Positions 1 to 9,644 of a stretch of DNA of 64,000 nucleotides are shown here, in pieces; within the stretch, counting starts at the first letter, position 1; each line of letters starts with the position of its first letter. A program made the position numbers and the translations under genes. The DNA lies in assembly GCF_029931775.1 (NCBI RefSeq), contig NC_079312.1, forward strand, positions 9,245,821 to 9,309,820. The letters are read 5' to 3'. Origin of the DNA: Euleptes europaea (Eukaryota; Chordata; Lepidosauria; Squamata; Sphaerodactylidae). A model generated the notes under the pieces. The model had not been told where the DNA came from. It ran no database searches and saw only the letters and a list, made by a program, of their open reading frames with translations.

Positions 1-60
1 ATAGGAAGCCACAAAAGGGATTTGGCTAAACAAGGCTCAAAAAGGTCAGTGACCCCATAG

Positions 61-272
61 GGTTACCAAGTCTAGGTTGGGAAATGCCTGGAGATTTGGG
101 GGAAGGGTGAAGATTGGGGAGGGTGCAGTTTTGGGAGGGAAGTATAATGGCATACAGTCCATACTTCAAAACAGCCATTTTCTATCAGGGAAGTGATCTC
201 AATTGTCTGGAGATTGGTTGTAGTTCCAGGAAATCTCCAGCCGCCACCTGGAGGCTGGCAACGCTATCAGTC
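61..272. repeat. Dispersed GGTTGCCA-type repeat
   Basis: The stretch begins near a GGTTACCA motif followed by a 'ctaggttgggaaatgcctggag'-like segment and ends with 'tggaggctggcaac', so the ends are roughly inverted. The same family recurs near 8470, 33385, 45770, 45947, 58370, 59090 and 59583. It has no coding content; the family name is not known to me. Confidence 0.6.
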
Positions 273-282
273 AGTGATTTTT

Positions 283-697
283 TTTCTTTTTTAAAAAAAG
301 ACATTTTATTAACATTTTCAGAAAAAAAAAATAGATAACAAACGTCTACATACACTTCCATCCACACAGTTTACCCTTACTTCTGGGGTAAATATATATC
401 TTAAACGTTACTCTATTATTACGATGTTCCCTTGGTGTACTTAATCTATAATGGTTCTGCTTTGAATTAACAGTTATTGCTTTTATCTATGTTTATCCTC
501 TGAATTTATCTTAAATCTATATATTATTCCAAACCTTATTGTATTCTGTCTGTATTATATATCAGCTAAACTTTCCGATTAGCGTATTCAAAAAAGCTCT
601 CCCATTCCTTCTGTATATCTTTAATCAATCTTCCATTTTTCAACATATTGGTTAATCTGTCCATCCCCACCCATTCTTCCCTGTTTCAATCACCGGC
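283..697 (-). mobile_element. L1-like LINE 3' end, 5'-truncated
   Basis: On the minus strand the AT-rich stretch reads an ORF2 C-terminus ending KEWESFFEYANRKV followed by a stop, a pattern typical of the L1 ORF2 tail. The minus-strand 3' end is A-rich, near 283-330. It lies just upstream of the GC-rich first exon of gene 1. No target-site duplication was recognised. Confidence 0.6.
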
Positions 698-922
698 ACC
701 TCGGAAGCCCTCCAGGTTCCAAGAGGTTAATACCACAGAGTTGCTCCTGAAAGAGCGTCTGAGGACGCCTTCACCTCGGTCCCGCCCCTTCGCGACTTCC
801 CATCCAACACTCTAATCGCATTCCGACGAGAGAGTCGCAAAGGCTGGAGCGGCTGCTTCCTGCTCTGCTCTCCCCCCCCCCCACGTTCCAGCGCCCATTG
901 ATTCTCCCCACTTCAAGATCTG
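690..922 (+). promoter_or_regulatory. Promoter and non-coding first exon of gene 1
   Basis: A GC/CpG-rich stretch contains a CCCGCCCC GC-box-like motif near 782 and ends in a donor GATCTG|GTGAGT at 922/923. The final 110 bases resemble the same segment ahead of the other three genes (31785 minus, 56755 minus, 57916 plus), sharing a 'gctrgagcggc..cttcctgct' block and an ending around GATCTG. The transcription start is not visible, so the left edge is a guess. It would splice to the acceptor before 2897. Confidence 0.55.
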
Positions 923-1261
923 GTGAGTTTTACGTGCATTTGGCTGATGGGGAGTCTTGCTGGGGGGTGGGGGGGGTGGGGGGGCTGCAGTGGGAGGGGG
1001 GGAGATGAAATGGGCGACAGGCTCAGCCCCCAAGGAGAGCCAGCTAAATGGGGTGGGAGGAGTGCCGGGTGGGGCTGTGGATAGGGAGGCTGAGGCGCTG
1101 GGAACCACAGGGGAGGGGGGTCTGCCCTAGGGTTGCCTGGCAATCTCCAGGTGACGGAGGTCAGTCCCTCTTGAAAAGATGGATGCTATGGAGCGTGGCC
1201 TCGACGGCCTTCTTCCTCCCCGTCCCAGGCTCTACTCCCCAAACCTCCAGGAAATTCCCAG

Positions 1262-1890
1262 CTGTGTTGTTCAACATCTTTGTAAATGATTTGGATGAAG
1301 GAATAGAGGGGATACTTATTAAATTTGCAGATTATAGTAAATTGGGAGGGGTGGCAAATACAGTAGAAGACAGGGTACAGGGTGATCTTGACAGGCTGGA
1401 AAACTGGGCTAAAACTAATAAAATGAATTTCAACAGCGATAAATGTAAAGTTCTGCCTTTAGGTAGGAAATGCATAATTATAGGATGGGGGAGACTTGTC
1501 TTGGCAGTAGTATGTGCAAAAAGGATCTAGGGATCTTAGGAGGCCATACACTGAACATGAGTCAGCAGTGTGATGCGGTAGCTAAAAAGGCAAATGCGAT
1601 TTGGGGCTTTAGCAACAGAAGTATAGTGTCCAGTTCGCGCGAAGTGATGGTGATGCTTTTCTGCGCTCTGGTTAGACCACTCCTAGATTATTGTGTTCAG
1701 TTTTGGGCTCCGCAGTTTAAGAAGGATATAGACAAGCTGGAACATGTCCAGAGGAGGACATCGAAGATGACGAGGGGTCTGGAGACCAAGTCCTATGAGG
1801 AAAGGTTGAATGAGCTCCATATGTTTAGTCTGGAGGTGAGACAGTTGAGAGGTGATATATTTATATTAAGTATCTTCCAATACTTTGCAG
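1262..1890 (+). mobile_element. CR1 LINE fragment (ORF2)
   Basis: The translation shows the reverse transcriptase segment FVNDLDEGIEG and FADYSKLGG, then the CR1 C-terminal motif KLEHVQRRTSKMTRGLE and YEERLNEL. The frame is broken and both ends are truncated. It lies in intron 1 of gene 1. Confidence 0.88.
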
Positions 1891-1984
1891 AGGAAAGTGG
1901 CGGCAAACTGCTTCTCACTTGCCTTGAAAGCCCCTTGCTGTGGTTGCCATAAGTCAATTTTTATTTTTATGTTATCCTACTCTG

Positions 1985-2380
1985 TTTATACTCCATCTTT
2001 CTCCTCAAGGGAGACCCAAAGCAGCTTCTATCATTCTCCTCCCATTAATCCTCACAACAACCCTGTGAGGTAGGTTAGGCCAAGAGCGTGCAAACGGCTC
2101 AAGGCCATTCAGCAAGCTTTCATGGCAGAGTGGGGATTTGAACCGAGGTCTCCTGGGTACTGAACTTATACTCTTCTTTGAAAAACCACTGTAAGACTAA
2201 CAGATTCCCATTTAGAAGCCTCTTGGGTGAAACGCATAGAAAATTTTACCTGTTTTTGCACCATCGGCCTTGACACTATTTTTTTTTTATCACCTGTGAC
2301 TGGTGGGGCCCTTTTATTTCCCCTTGCTTCCAGGTTCCAGTCCAACACTCTAACCACTACACCACTCTGGCTCTCCACAT
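1985..2380 (-). mobile_element. tRNA-derived SINE, family B, interrupted
   Basis: The minus strand reads a head with box A 'tggtgtagtggttagag' and box B like GGTTCAAATCCCC, then the body 'gctgggtgacc..ttgtgagg' and a tail ending in 'gggtctcccttgagg'. About 165 bases of unrelated sequence split the head from the body near 2163-2328. This family also occurs near 21226, 24278, 34737, 39663 and 48046. Confidence 0.6.
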
Positions 2381-2415
2381 CATGCTGGTTGTGACTTGAC
2401 AGCACTTATGTATGG

Positions 2416-2640
2416 ATGGGGAGGGGCTGTAGCTGAGTGGCAGAGCATCTGCATGGCATGCAGAAGGTCCCAGGTTCAGTCCCCGGCATTTCCAGTCAAA
2501 AGGACTAGGCAAGTAGGTGATGTGAGTAGACCTCTGCCGGAGACCCTGGAGAGCCGCTGCTGGTCTGAGTAGACAATGCTGACTTTGATGGACCAATGGG
2601 GGTCTGATTCAGTATAAGGCAGCTTCATGTGTTCATGTGA
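2416..2640 (+). mobile_element. tRNA-derived SINE, family A
   Basis: Box A 'tagctgagtggcagagc' and box B GGTTCAGTCCCC sit at tRNA spacing, followed by a body that ends 'ggcagcttcatgtgttcatgtga'. At least ten copies of the same family are in the window. It lies in intron 1 of gene 1. Confidence 0.8.
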
Positions 2641-3014
2641 TGAATAGAGTGGCCGGTGGTGCAGGTGGGAGCCTCTGAGGAAGGGAAAGCAGAGGAATGT
2701 ATTGGGGGGGGGGTGTCAAGGAAAGGCAGAGAGGGAGAGAAGGGAAGGAGGGGGTAACTGAGAGGATAGCATCTCGGATCCTCTGTCTGGTCCCCCTCCC
2801 CTCAAGAGAGAAGGTTTAGGTCTGCATCATTTTCTCTCCCACCCCCCAGGTTGTAGTTTCTCTGTGGAATTGAGTCTGTCCTTGCCTTTCCCACAGGGGC
2901 AGGACCTGGGAGCTCAACTGAGAGCTCCTCATTGGCTGCAAGTCTGAACATTTAGGATAAAGCGCTTGGCAGGGATTCCATTAAATGAGACTCTCTTTGC
3001 CTGCCGAACAAAAT

Positions 3015-3482
3015 ATGGCCAGAGAAAACAGTGATTATGGGGCCCTTTGGGGGGCTGCTCTGGAGGAAAGGATAAAGAAGGAAGACTTGGCAGAGCCTGA
3101 AGCCTGCAGAGGCCATGAAGCCCCTTGGGTGGGGAGCAGTGGGGGATTCTGGGAAGGAAACCTGCCGAAGATCCAGGCTGAAGAAGCCCTCAGCACAGAT
3201 CTACAGCACCAGCGATTCAGGCAGTTCTGCTACCAGGAGGCGAAAGGGCCCCGAGAGGTCTGCAGCCGACTCCACCATCTTTGCTGCCAGTGGCTGAAGC
3301 CAGAAAGGTGCACCAAGAAGGAGATGCTGGACCTGGTGATCCTGGAGCAGTTCGTGGCGGTCCTGCCCCCAAAGATGCAGAGCTGGGTCCGGGAATGTGG
3401 GCCAGAGACCAGTTCCCAGGCGGTGGCCCTGGCAGAAGGCTTCCTCCTGAGCCAGTCAGAAAATGAAAACCTGGAAGAGCAG
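3015..3482 (+). CDS. Gene 1 exon: SCAN domain
   Basis: This is the first coding exon, phase 0 at its end with donor CAG|GTAAGA. The acceptor CCCACAG before 2897 puts about 118 bases of 5' untranslated sequence in the same exon. SCAN hallmarks are [38 protein letters not shown], and [19 protein letters not shown]. Confidence 0.94.
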
Positions 3483-6400
3483 GTAAGAGGGTTTAATCTA
3501 CTGTAGGTAATTTGTGAGACACTTGACCAGGGATGTGCTAAAATTCCCCATCAGTAGTCCCAGCCTGGGAATGTGTAATGGTGTAGTATAGCTTGAACTC
3601 ATCAGATCTCAGAAGCTAAGCAGAGTCGGTACTTGGAAGGGAGACCTCCAAGGAAGACTCTGCAGAGGAGGACAATGCAAAACCACCTCTGCTTAATCTC
3701 TTCCCATGAAAATCCCACCAGGAGTCACCGTAAATTGACTGCAACTTGACGGCACTTTACACACACAGTCCCAGCCTAACCCTGACCTGGATGGTCCAGG
3801 CTAGCCTGATCTCAGAAGATCTCAGAAGATAAGCATGGTCAGCCCTGGTTAATACTTGGATGGGAGACCATCAAGGAAGACTTGGATTACTATGCAGAAG
3901 CAGGCAATGGCAAACCACCTCTGAATGTCTCTTTCCTTGAAAACCCTGCAGGGTTGCTGTAAGTCAGCTGTGACTTGATGGCATTTCCTGCCACCAGTCG
4001 CATCCTGTCCTCAAAATGACCCACAGGAGGAACATCTTGTGCTATTTCTGTGCATCAGCCTATTTCTTTTCTTTTCTTTTGCCTAATTGTGATCCTGACA
4101 GTTCTTTCAATCACATGGTCTTTTCGCTGACTTGGTCACTGGTTTTACACAGGTACAGGAGGCGCCTTTGGACACTGAAAAGAACCTGCCTTTGAGGGGG
4201 ATGGTAGCGGAGTATGACCAAGATGCCACCTCATTGGGTAAGGATTGACCGGGCCCATTTTAACTTCATTTCTCCTTTTAATAAACGCTTCTCCTGATAC
4301 ATCCCCCCCAAAGAGCAATTTGCTCATCTGGTGAAAACTTACTGGTGATCCCTGACCCGAAAAACATCTGGCTGTCCTCAACCAGGGCCCGGGCTTTATC
4401 AGCTCTGGCCCCATCCTGGTGGAATAGCCCCTGAGGGACTTGAAGCAATTTCACAGAGCCTGTGAGACATATGGCTGAGGACAGCGACAGTTTCCATCTT
4501 GCTGGTCTCCCTGTGTCCCCCCCCCCCCCTTCACTGCTGGGAATACTTTAATATTTCTTATCGGGTTTTTTTTTATCAGATATGGACTAAGGGCAACTTG
4601 GATGTTTTAAATGTGTATAATTTTAAATTGTATTTATAATTGTTATCTTTTTGTGTTGTTTTTAACTCGTTTATACTGTTTTAATGTTGTGTGGCTGCAA
4701 GATCCTTTGGGTGAGTGGCAACTGAAAAAAAAATCTAATAAATAAATAAAGGCAGCTTTCATAAAACAAAAAACCCTAGCCACAGATGGTGTTTTAATAG
4801 CATTGAATCCCAAAAGAGAGGTTTGCCATTCTTCAGGCAGGTATAGCCGAGAAAAAACCGGGGGGAATGAGAAGGTACTAAAAATGTCAGCTAGACATAC
4901 TAGTCAAATAGTACCTCCTAAAATAAAATTTTACTACATTAATAGATCATAAACATATAATCTTTTAAAATAAGTTCAACATAAGTAGGTAACTCACCAT
5001 GAGGTATTCATCAAAAATATTTCAACACAACTAATATATTAAAATATATATTGTAGATGTAACATACAATATCTGCTTATATAGCAGTATGTAAAGTAAT
5101 CTTGCAAGTATATATTCAGCAGGTGATTCAATTCATTGTAATTCAGATTTTTGGTTCAACAGGTAGTGTTCACCAGGTGGTGTCCCAACAGGTCGTATTA
5201 GCAGGTCTATTGGTGTAAATTTAGAATTAACAAATGCTGTAGTCCTATTGTTTCATATTAATACTTATATCCCGGAACTTGTGTCAACACTACCTGTTGG
5301 AACACTACCTGTTGAACCAGCTATTTGCTCCAATAGGACTACATCATTTTGTTAATTCTAAATTTATACCAATAGATCTGCTAATATGACCTGTTGGAAC
5401 CAATAATTTGAATTACATTGAATTGAATCACCTGTTGAATAATATACATGTAGGATTACTTTATATACTGTTATATAAGTGGAGAAAATGGCTGCTTTGG
5501 AGGGAGGACTGTATGGTGTTATACCCTGCTGAGGTTCCTCCCTAGACTTCACCCACAAATATCCAAGAATTTCCTAACCCAGAATTGACAGCCCTGTGGG
5601 TGAGACAAAGATGTATGGCCCCAGAGCCTGGTCTAGCTGAGAGATTCTGTCCCAGGATGTTTTGAGGGCCATGAGGGCTTTGAAAGGGCTGAGAGGAATT
5701 GATGGACTGATATGTGTTTTCACCATGGAGGCTGAATGGAATCTCCATATTCAAAGGCAGTCTACTTTGGAATACCAGCTGCTGCTGCTGCTGATGGGAG
5801 CCAATATAAAAGAACTGAAATATACAACCTAAAATGCAGTACATAGATAAAGGATTCAGCATTTTCCCCAACCTTTCTTTCCCCAGCAGAGGATGGAATG
5901 CCACGAGCTATGAAGTCTGAATTTTTTCCTGTTCAGGGTGTGGAGGAAACAGCTTCCGTTCAGCCAGATCAGGTAGGAAAGGGATTGTGGGGGTGGTGGG
6001 AAGGGGGCAGCCTTGGTACCCTGTGTCCCCAAATACTTCATTTTCCTTCTGTCAAAATCTGCCCTCTGGGAAGGCTCTGATGGTCCCTTAGAAAAGATTC
6101 AGTCTTGCAGGGGAATATCCGGACACTTGAACGTAGCCATGATTGTGGTTTGCTTTCAGAAGGAAAGCAGCACAACTTCATCTCTGAGGAGAAAATGTTT
6201 TCTCGCTGCCTGCAGGGTCCGGTGTCCTTTGAGGAGGTGGTGGTGTGCTTCACCGAGGAGGAGTGGGCACTGCTGGATCGAGGCCAAAGGGCCCTGTATG
6301 GGGAAGTGATGGAGGAGAATTATGAGACGGTGGCCTCTCTGGGTAAGGTTCCCTGCTATTCCCCTCGATCATTCAAGCTAGTCATGGTCCCACTCCAGTT

Positions 6401-7360
6401 TCTGAGACCAGGGAGAGATTGGAGGTGGGCAGAGGAAGAGATGATGTGAGGTTGGGGGAAAAAGCTGACCCACAACTGCCTGTTTCTCATGGGATTCCCC
6501 TCCTCCCTGAAGAATTGGGTTTGCCATTTGTGGGGTGGTGGTGTTATAAAATCATAGAGATGGAAGGGCCCATATAGGCCATCTAGTTCAACCCCCTGCC
6601 CAATGCAGGATCACTGTAAAAAAAAAAATCCTAATATGCAGTCGGTACCTTTCCACCCATAATTTAAACCCATTATTGTGAGTCCTTACTGCTAATAGAA
6701 ACAGCTCCCTGCCCTCTTCTAAGTGACAGACAGGATCCAAGCCTATTTTTGGTTTTGGGCAATATCTTAGAATATAAATTTAAAAAGGACAATTTTATGC
6801 CAGAAAATCTGATAACTGGGGCATAAAATATTAAGAAAAGCCATGCTGGATCAGACCAAGGCCCATCAAGTCCAGCAGTCTGTTCACATAGTGGCCAATC
6901 AGGTGCTTCTAGGAAACCCCCAGATGACTGCAGCAGCATTATCCTGCCTGTGTTCCACAGCACCTAATATATTAGTCATGCTCCTCTGTTTCTGGAGAGA
7001 ATACGTATGCATCATGCCTATTATTCATTACTCCAGTTTGAAGAGATCCTTTTGTAGCTCTTCACAGTCTGATTTTGTTTTAACCACCCTAAATAATTTG
7101 GTGTCATCTGCAAACCTGGCCACCTTGCTGTTCACCCCCAGCTCCAGGTCATTGATGAACAGGTTGAAAAGCACCAGTCCCAACACAGATCCCTGAGGGA
7201 CACCACTGCTCACATCCCTCCATTGGACAATTCCTGGATTTGTAGATCCATTTCCACCAGAGGGTCTTAACAGTGGGGTTTACAACTCCAGAATGGGAAA
7301 TTTCTGGAGATGCTGAGGGTGGAGACTGGGGAGGGCAAAGTTTGGGGAGAGGAAGGCCAT

Positions 7361-7396
<36 letters not shown>

Positions 7397-9644
7397 AGTG
7401 CCGTCAAGTCGCTTCTGACTCATGGCAGCGCTATGAATGAAAGTCCTCCAAAATGTCCTATCTTTGACAGCCTTACTCAGATCTTGCAAATTGAAGGCTG
7501 TGGCTTCCTTTATTGCAGGAGTGGGGAACCTCAGGCCCGGGGGCCGTATGCGGCCCCCGAGGACATTTTTTGTGGCCCTCGGGAGCTCCGGGGCCCTGCT
7601 GCAGAGGCGGGGCGCAGGGCAGCCCTCCCAGAGGGTGTTCCTGGCACCACGGCTTACAGTGGTGCTGCGGCGCCCTTTGGACCTCCTCTCGCCGACTGTC
7701 AGCTGTTGAGCGAGAGGGAGGGGGAAAGAGAGGGAGGGGGAAAGAGGCTGGCGGCTCCCGGGGGGCTTCGGGGGGGGGCTTTTGTGGACTCTGGGGAGGA
7801 AAGGGCATGGAGACTGGGGCCGGGTCACGCGGGGCTCTGTGCGCCACCGGGTGTGTGTGTGGGCAGGGGAGGCTGGGGCCCGGTTGCGCGGGGCCAGCGG
7901 GTGTGTGTGGGGGGGGGGAAGGCTTTTCTCTCTTTTCTTCCTCTTTTTCTGTCACTCTTTCTCCTTTCTCTCCCTCTTTTTCTGTCTCTTTCTTTGTCTC
8001 CCTTCATCCTTTTCTTTCTTTCTCCCTCTCTCTCCATTTCTTTCTCCCTTTCTCTCCCTTCCTCCCTTTTCCTCTTTCTCTGTTTTCCTTCCTCCCTTGC
8101 CGATCGACTGTGGGCTGTGCCCCCCTGGCACCTCATTTGCTCGGGCGCACTGCTGGCTGCCCTTCCGCCTGGGAGGGGGGAGGGGGGGCACCCTGCAGGC
8201 CTTCTCTGTGTGGCCTCCCCTGGGGTTGCCATCCTCCAGGTGGTGGCTGGAGACCTGGCAACCGTAGCCTCTTCCCCCCCACACCGGGAGATCTACACCT
8301 GGTATGGCCCCTGAATGATGTCATAAATGTGCAAATGGCCCTTGGCAGGAAAAAGGTTCCCCACCTCTGCTTTATTGAGTCAATCCATCTCTTGTTGGGA
8401 CTTCCTCTTTTCCTGCTGCCCTCAACGTTTCCTAGCATGACTGTCTTTTCCATAAGTAGGCCATAAGTAGGGTATAATACCCTGGAGTCCATCTTCCAAA
8501 GCAGCCATTTTCTCCATGGGAACTGATCGCTGTAGTTCAGTTGTAATTCCAGGACATCTCCAGGTTCCACCTAGGCCCTGGCAACCTTATTTTTCAGGGT
8601 TTTTCTCTCTCTTTTGTTCCATCAGGTTTGGGGTGTGAGGGAGACCCATTCACAGGTGGCCAATCTGAAGCGGAGGAAGAGCAGAAAAGAGAAAGCAATG
8701 AAAGGAGAAGGAGCAATTTTTCTGTTTCTCAGGGTGGTGAGATCCATGAAGCCCTAATTCAAGAGCAAGTAGACATAGGAAAGGGACAGATTCAGTGTCT
8801 CATGTGTGGAAAAGGCTTCAACATTCAATCCAGATTTAATAACCACTGGACGGTTCACACCGGGGGAAAACCATTCAAATGCTCAGAGTGTGGGAAGAGC
8901 TTCCGTCAGAAGAACAAACTGACTACGCATCAGCGAATCCACACAGGAGAGAAACCGTACCTGTGCATGCAGTGTGGGAGGGGCTTCAGTTGCAACACAC
9001 ACCTTACACTACATAAAAGGATTCACACAGGGGAGAAACCATATAAATGCCCACAGTGTGGAAAGAGCTTCAGCATTCGTTCAAACCTTCGACGACATCA
9101 AAGAATCCACACCGGGGAGAAACCATATGAATGCCCCGAGTGCGGCAGGGGCTTTGTGAATAATCCTGATCTTACAAGACACCAAAGGATCCACACAGGA
9201 GAGAGACCTTTTAAATGCGCTGAGTGTGGGAAACGGTTCAATCAGAAGGATGAATTGACCATACATCAAAGAATCCACACAGGGGAAAAACCTTTCATTT
9301 GCTCAGTGTGTGGAAAGCGGTTCCGTGGGAAGAGTTCACTTTCTAAACACCAGCAGATTCACACTGGGGAGAAGCCCTTCAAATGCTCCGAATGTGGAAA
9401 GAGCTTCCTTAATAACAGAGGCCTTATGAGGCATCAGAGAAGCCACACCGGGGAGAAGCCTTTTACGTGTTTGGAGTGCAATAAGAGCTTTTCTGAAAAC
9501 TCAACCTTAAAGAAACACTTGAGAATCCACAGTGGGGAGAAACCCTTCACGTGTTCGAAGTGTAGCAAGAGCTTTTGTGATAACTCAGCCTTAAACAAAC
9601 ATTTGAGGATTCATACAGGGGAGAAGGCATATCAGGGTTTGTGA
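3015..9644 (+). CDS. Gene 1: SCAN-KRAB C2H2 zinc-finger protein
   Basis: Predicted nuclear DNA-binding regulator. Coding exons are 3015-3482, 4153-4237, 5890-5972, 6216-6342 and 8626-9644. They join in phase to 593 codons. SCAN lies at about residues 62-146, KRAB-A at 213-254 and ten C2H2 fingers from about residue 310 to the end. The start ATG has A at -3 and G at +4 and matches the start of gene 4. SCAN boxes mediate protein pairing, KRAB-A normally recruits TRIM28 and the fingers read DNA; those roles are family knowledge. Oddities are the 85-nt second coding exon, shorter by 42 nt than in its paralogs, a MEE in place of the usual KRAB MLE, and a decayed eleventh finger that supplies the stop. 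The C-terminus is YQGL. The intact frame argues for a live gene. Which orthologue it is cannot be told. Confidence 0.9.
3575..3993 (+). mobile_element. Two 5S-rRNA-derived SINE copies
   Basis: Both copies (about 3575-3768 and 3776-3993) contain 'tctcagaagctaagca' and 'ggtacttgg..gggagacc', which match the internal promoter half of vertebrate 5S rRNA. Each continues into a shared tail with 'ggcaaaccacctctg' and ends near 'gacttgatggca'. They are SINEs and not rRNA genes because the 5S 5' half is degraded and a long tail follows. Confidence 0.75.
4153..4237 (+). CDS. Gene 1 exon: shortened KRAB-like exon
   Basis: Acceptor TTTTACACAG before 4153 and donor TTGG|GTAAGG after 4237. The exon starts in phase 0 and ends in phase 1. 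It matches the 127-nt exons of genes 2-4 at both ends (VQEAPLDT.. and ..DQDATSL) but lacks 42 nt in the middle, so the frame is kept and 14 residues are gone. Confidence 0.8.
4268..4760 (+). mobile_element. LINE-like 3' tail, family unsure
   Basis: A segment with 'tggtggaatagcccctgag' is followed by a T-rich 3' region ending in 'aatctaataaataaataaa'. That looks like the 3' end of an L2- or CR1-like LINE. The rest of intron 2, to 5073, is AT-rich with nothing I recognise. Confidence 0.4.
5074..5483. repeat. Large AT-rich foldback element
   Basis: The left arm from 'gcttatatagcagtatgtaaag' is answered by the right arm ending 'ctgttatataagtgg'. Arms of about 165 bp flank a centre near 5245-5325. 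Inside, the CAACAGGT motif recurs several times in each arm in opposite orientation. No target duplication was recognised. Confidence 0.75.
5890..5972 (+). CDS. Gene 1 exon: linker before KRAB
   Basis: An 83-nt exon enters in phase 1 and leaves in phase 0 with donor CAG|GTAGG. It ends in ETASVQPDQ, matching the VQPDQ ends of genes 3 and 4. The acceptor is CAGCAG, so a variant with one more codon is in frame. Confidence 0.8.
6216..6342 (+). CDS. Gene 1 exon: KRAB-A box
   Basis: The 127-nt exon, phase 0 to 1, reads [19 protein letters not shown] with QRALY later, the standard KRAB-A pattern. Acceptor is CTGCCTGCAG and donor is CTGG|GTAAGG. The C-terminal MLE motif of active KRAB boxes reads MEE here. 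No KRAB-B exon was found. Confidence 0.94.
6550..6730 (-). mobile_element. CR1 LINE 3' fragment
   Basis: Minus-strand CR1 3' end, recognised from 'gaagggcccatataggcc' with 'caaccccctgcccaatgc' and then the segment equivalent to 17500-17600. It lies in the intron after the KRAB exon. Confidence 0.7.
6836..7230 (-). mobile_element. CR1 LINE fragments (RT core and 3' UTR)
   Basis: The minus strand of 7028-7225 encodes [18 protein letters not shown] and [10 protein letters not shown], the core of a CR1 reverse transcriptase with an intact FADD. The adjoining 6836-7010 segment is a CR1 3'-UTR piece ('tgctggatcagaccaagg'). Confidence 0.88.
7358..8455 (-). mobile_element. RTE/BovB LINE 3' end, split by a hAT element
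   Basis: Minus-strand BovB 3' end with a (GT)n tract at 7363-7393. The homologous stretch at 58571-59060 is longer and clearly codes BovB. The copy is cut at 7515 by the 854-bp hAT insertion and resumes at 8378. Confidence 0.8.
7516..8369. mobile_element. Non-autonomous hAT transposon, 854 bp
   Basis: Ends are CAGGAGTGGGGAACCT and AGGTTCCCCACCTCTG, inverted, flanked by a perfect 8-bp target duplication CTTTATTG (7508-7515 and 8370-8377). This is the hAT signature. The interior is GC-rich with a long pyrimidine tract near 7920-8100 and no transposase. A relative with the same ends is at 61236-62179. Open frames inside are by-products of composition. Confidence 0.9.
8470..8592. repeat. GGTTGCCA-type repeat fragment
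   Basis: It ends 'ctccaggttccacctaggccctggcaacc', matching the shared end of this repeat family. It sits about 30 bases ahead of the zinc-finger exon acceptor. Confidence 0.5.
8626..9644 (+). CDS. Gene 1 exon: ten C2H2 zinc fingers
   Basis: Acceptor CCATCAG before 8626, entered in phase 1. An acidic and basic spacer leads into ten CX2CX12HX3H fingers joined by TGEKP-type linkers; finger 1 has HTGGKP. All ten keep both cysteines and both histidines. After finger 10 the frame reads YQGL and TGA, then 'tgtgggaagtgg', the decayed start of another finger. Confidence 0.97.

Noticed and set aside
1048-1952. Two 160-codon open frames
   Set aside because: They are pieces of a CR1 ORF2 plus flanking sequence.
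3600-3660. 5S rRNA-like text
   Set aside because: Only the internal promoter half is kept and a SINE tail follows, so it is not a 5S gene.
7363-7393. (GT)n and (CA)n tracts here, at 28903, 57122, 58274 and 61675
   Set aside because: Ordinary microsatellites, mostly attached to LINE or SINE ends; not reported singly.
7310-8466. Several overlapping open frames of 110-334 codons on both strands
   Set aside because: They lie in the GC-rich and pyrimidine-rich interior of a hAT element and in flanking BovB; low-complexity composition explains them.
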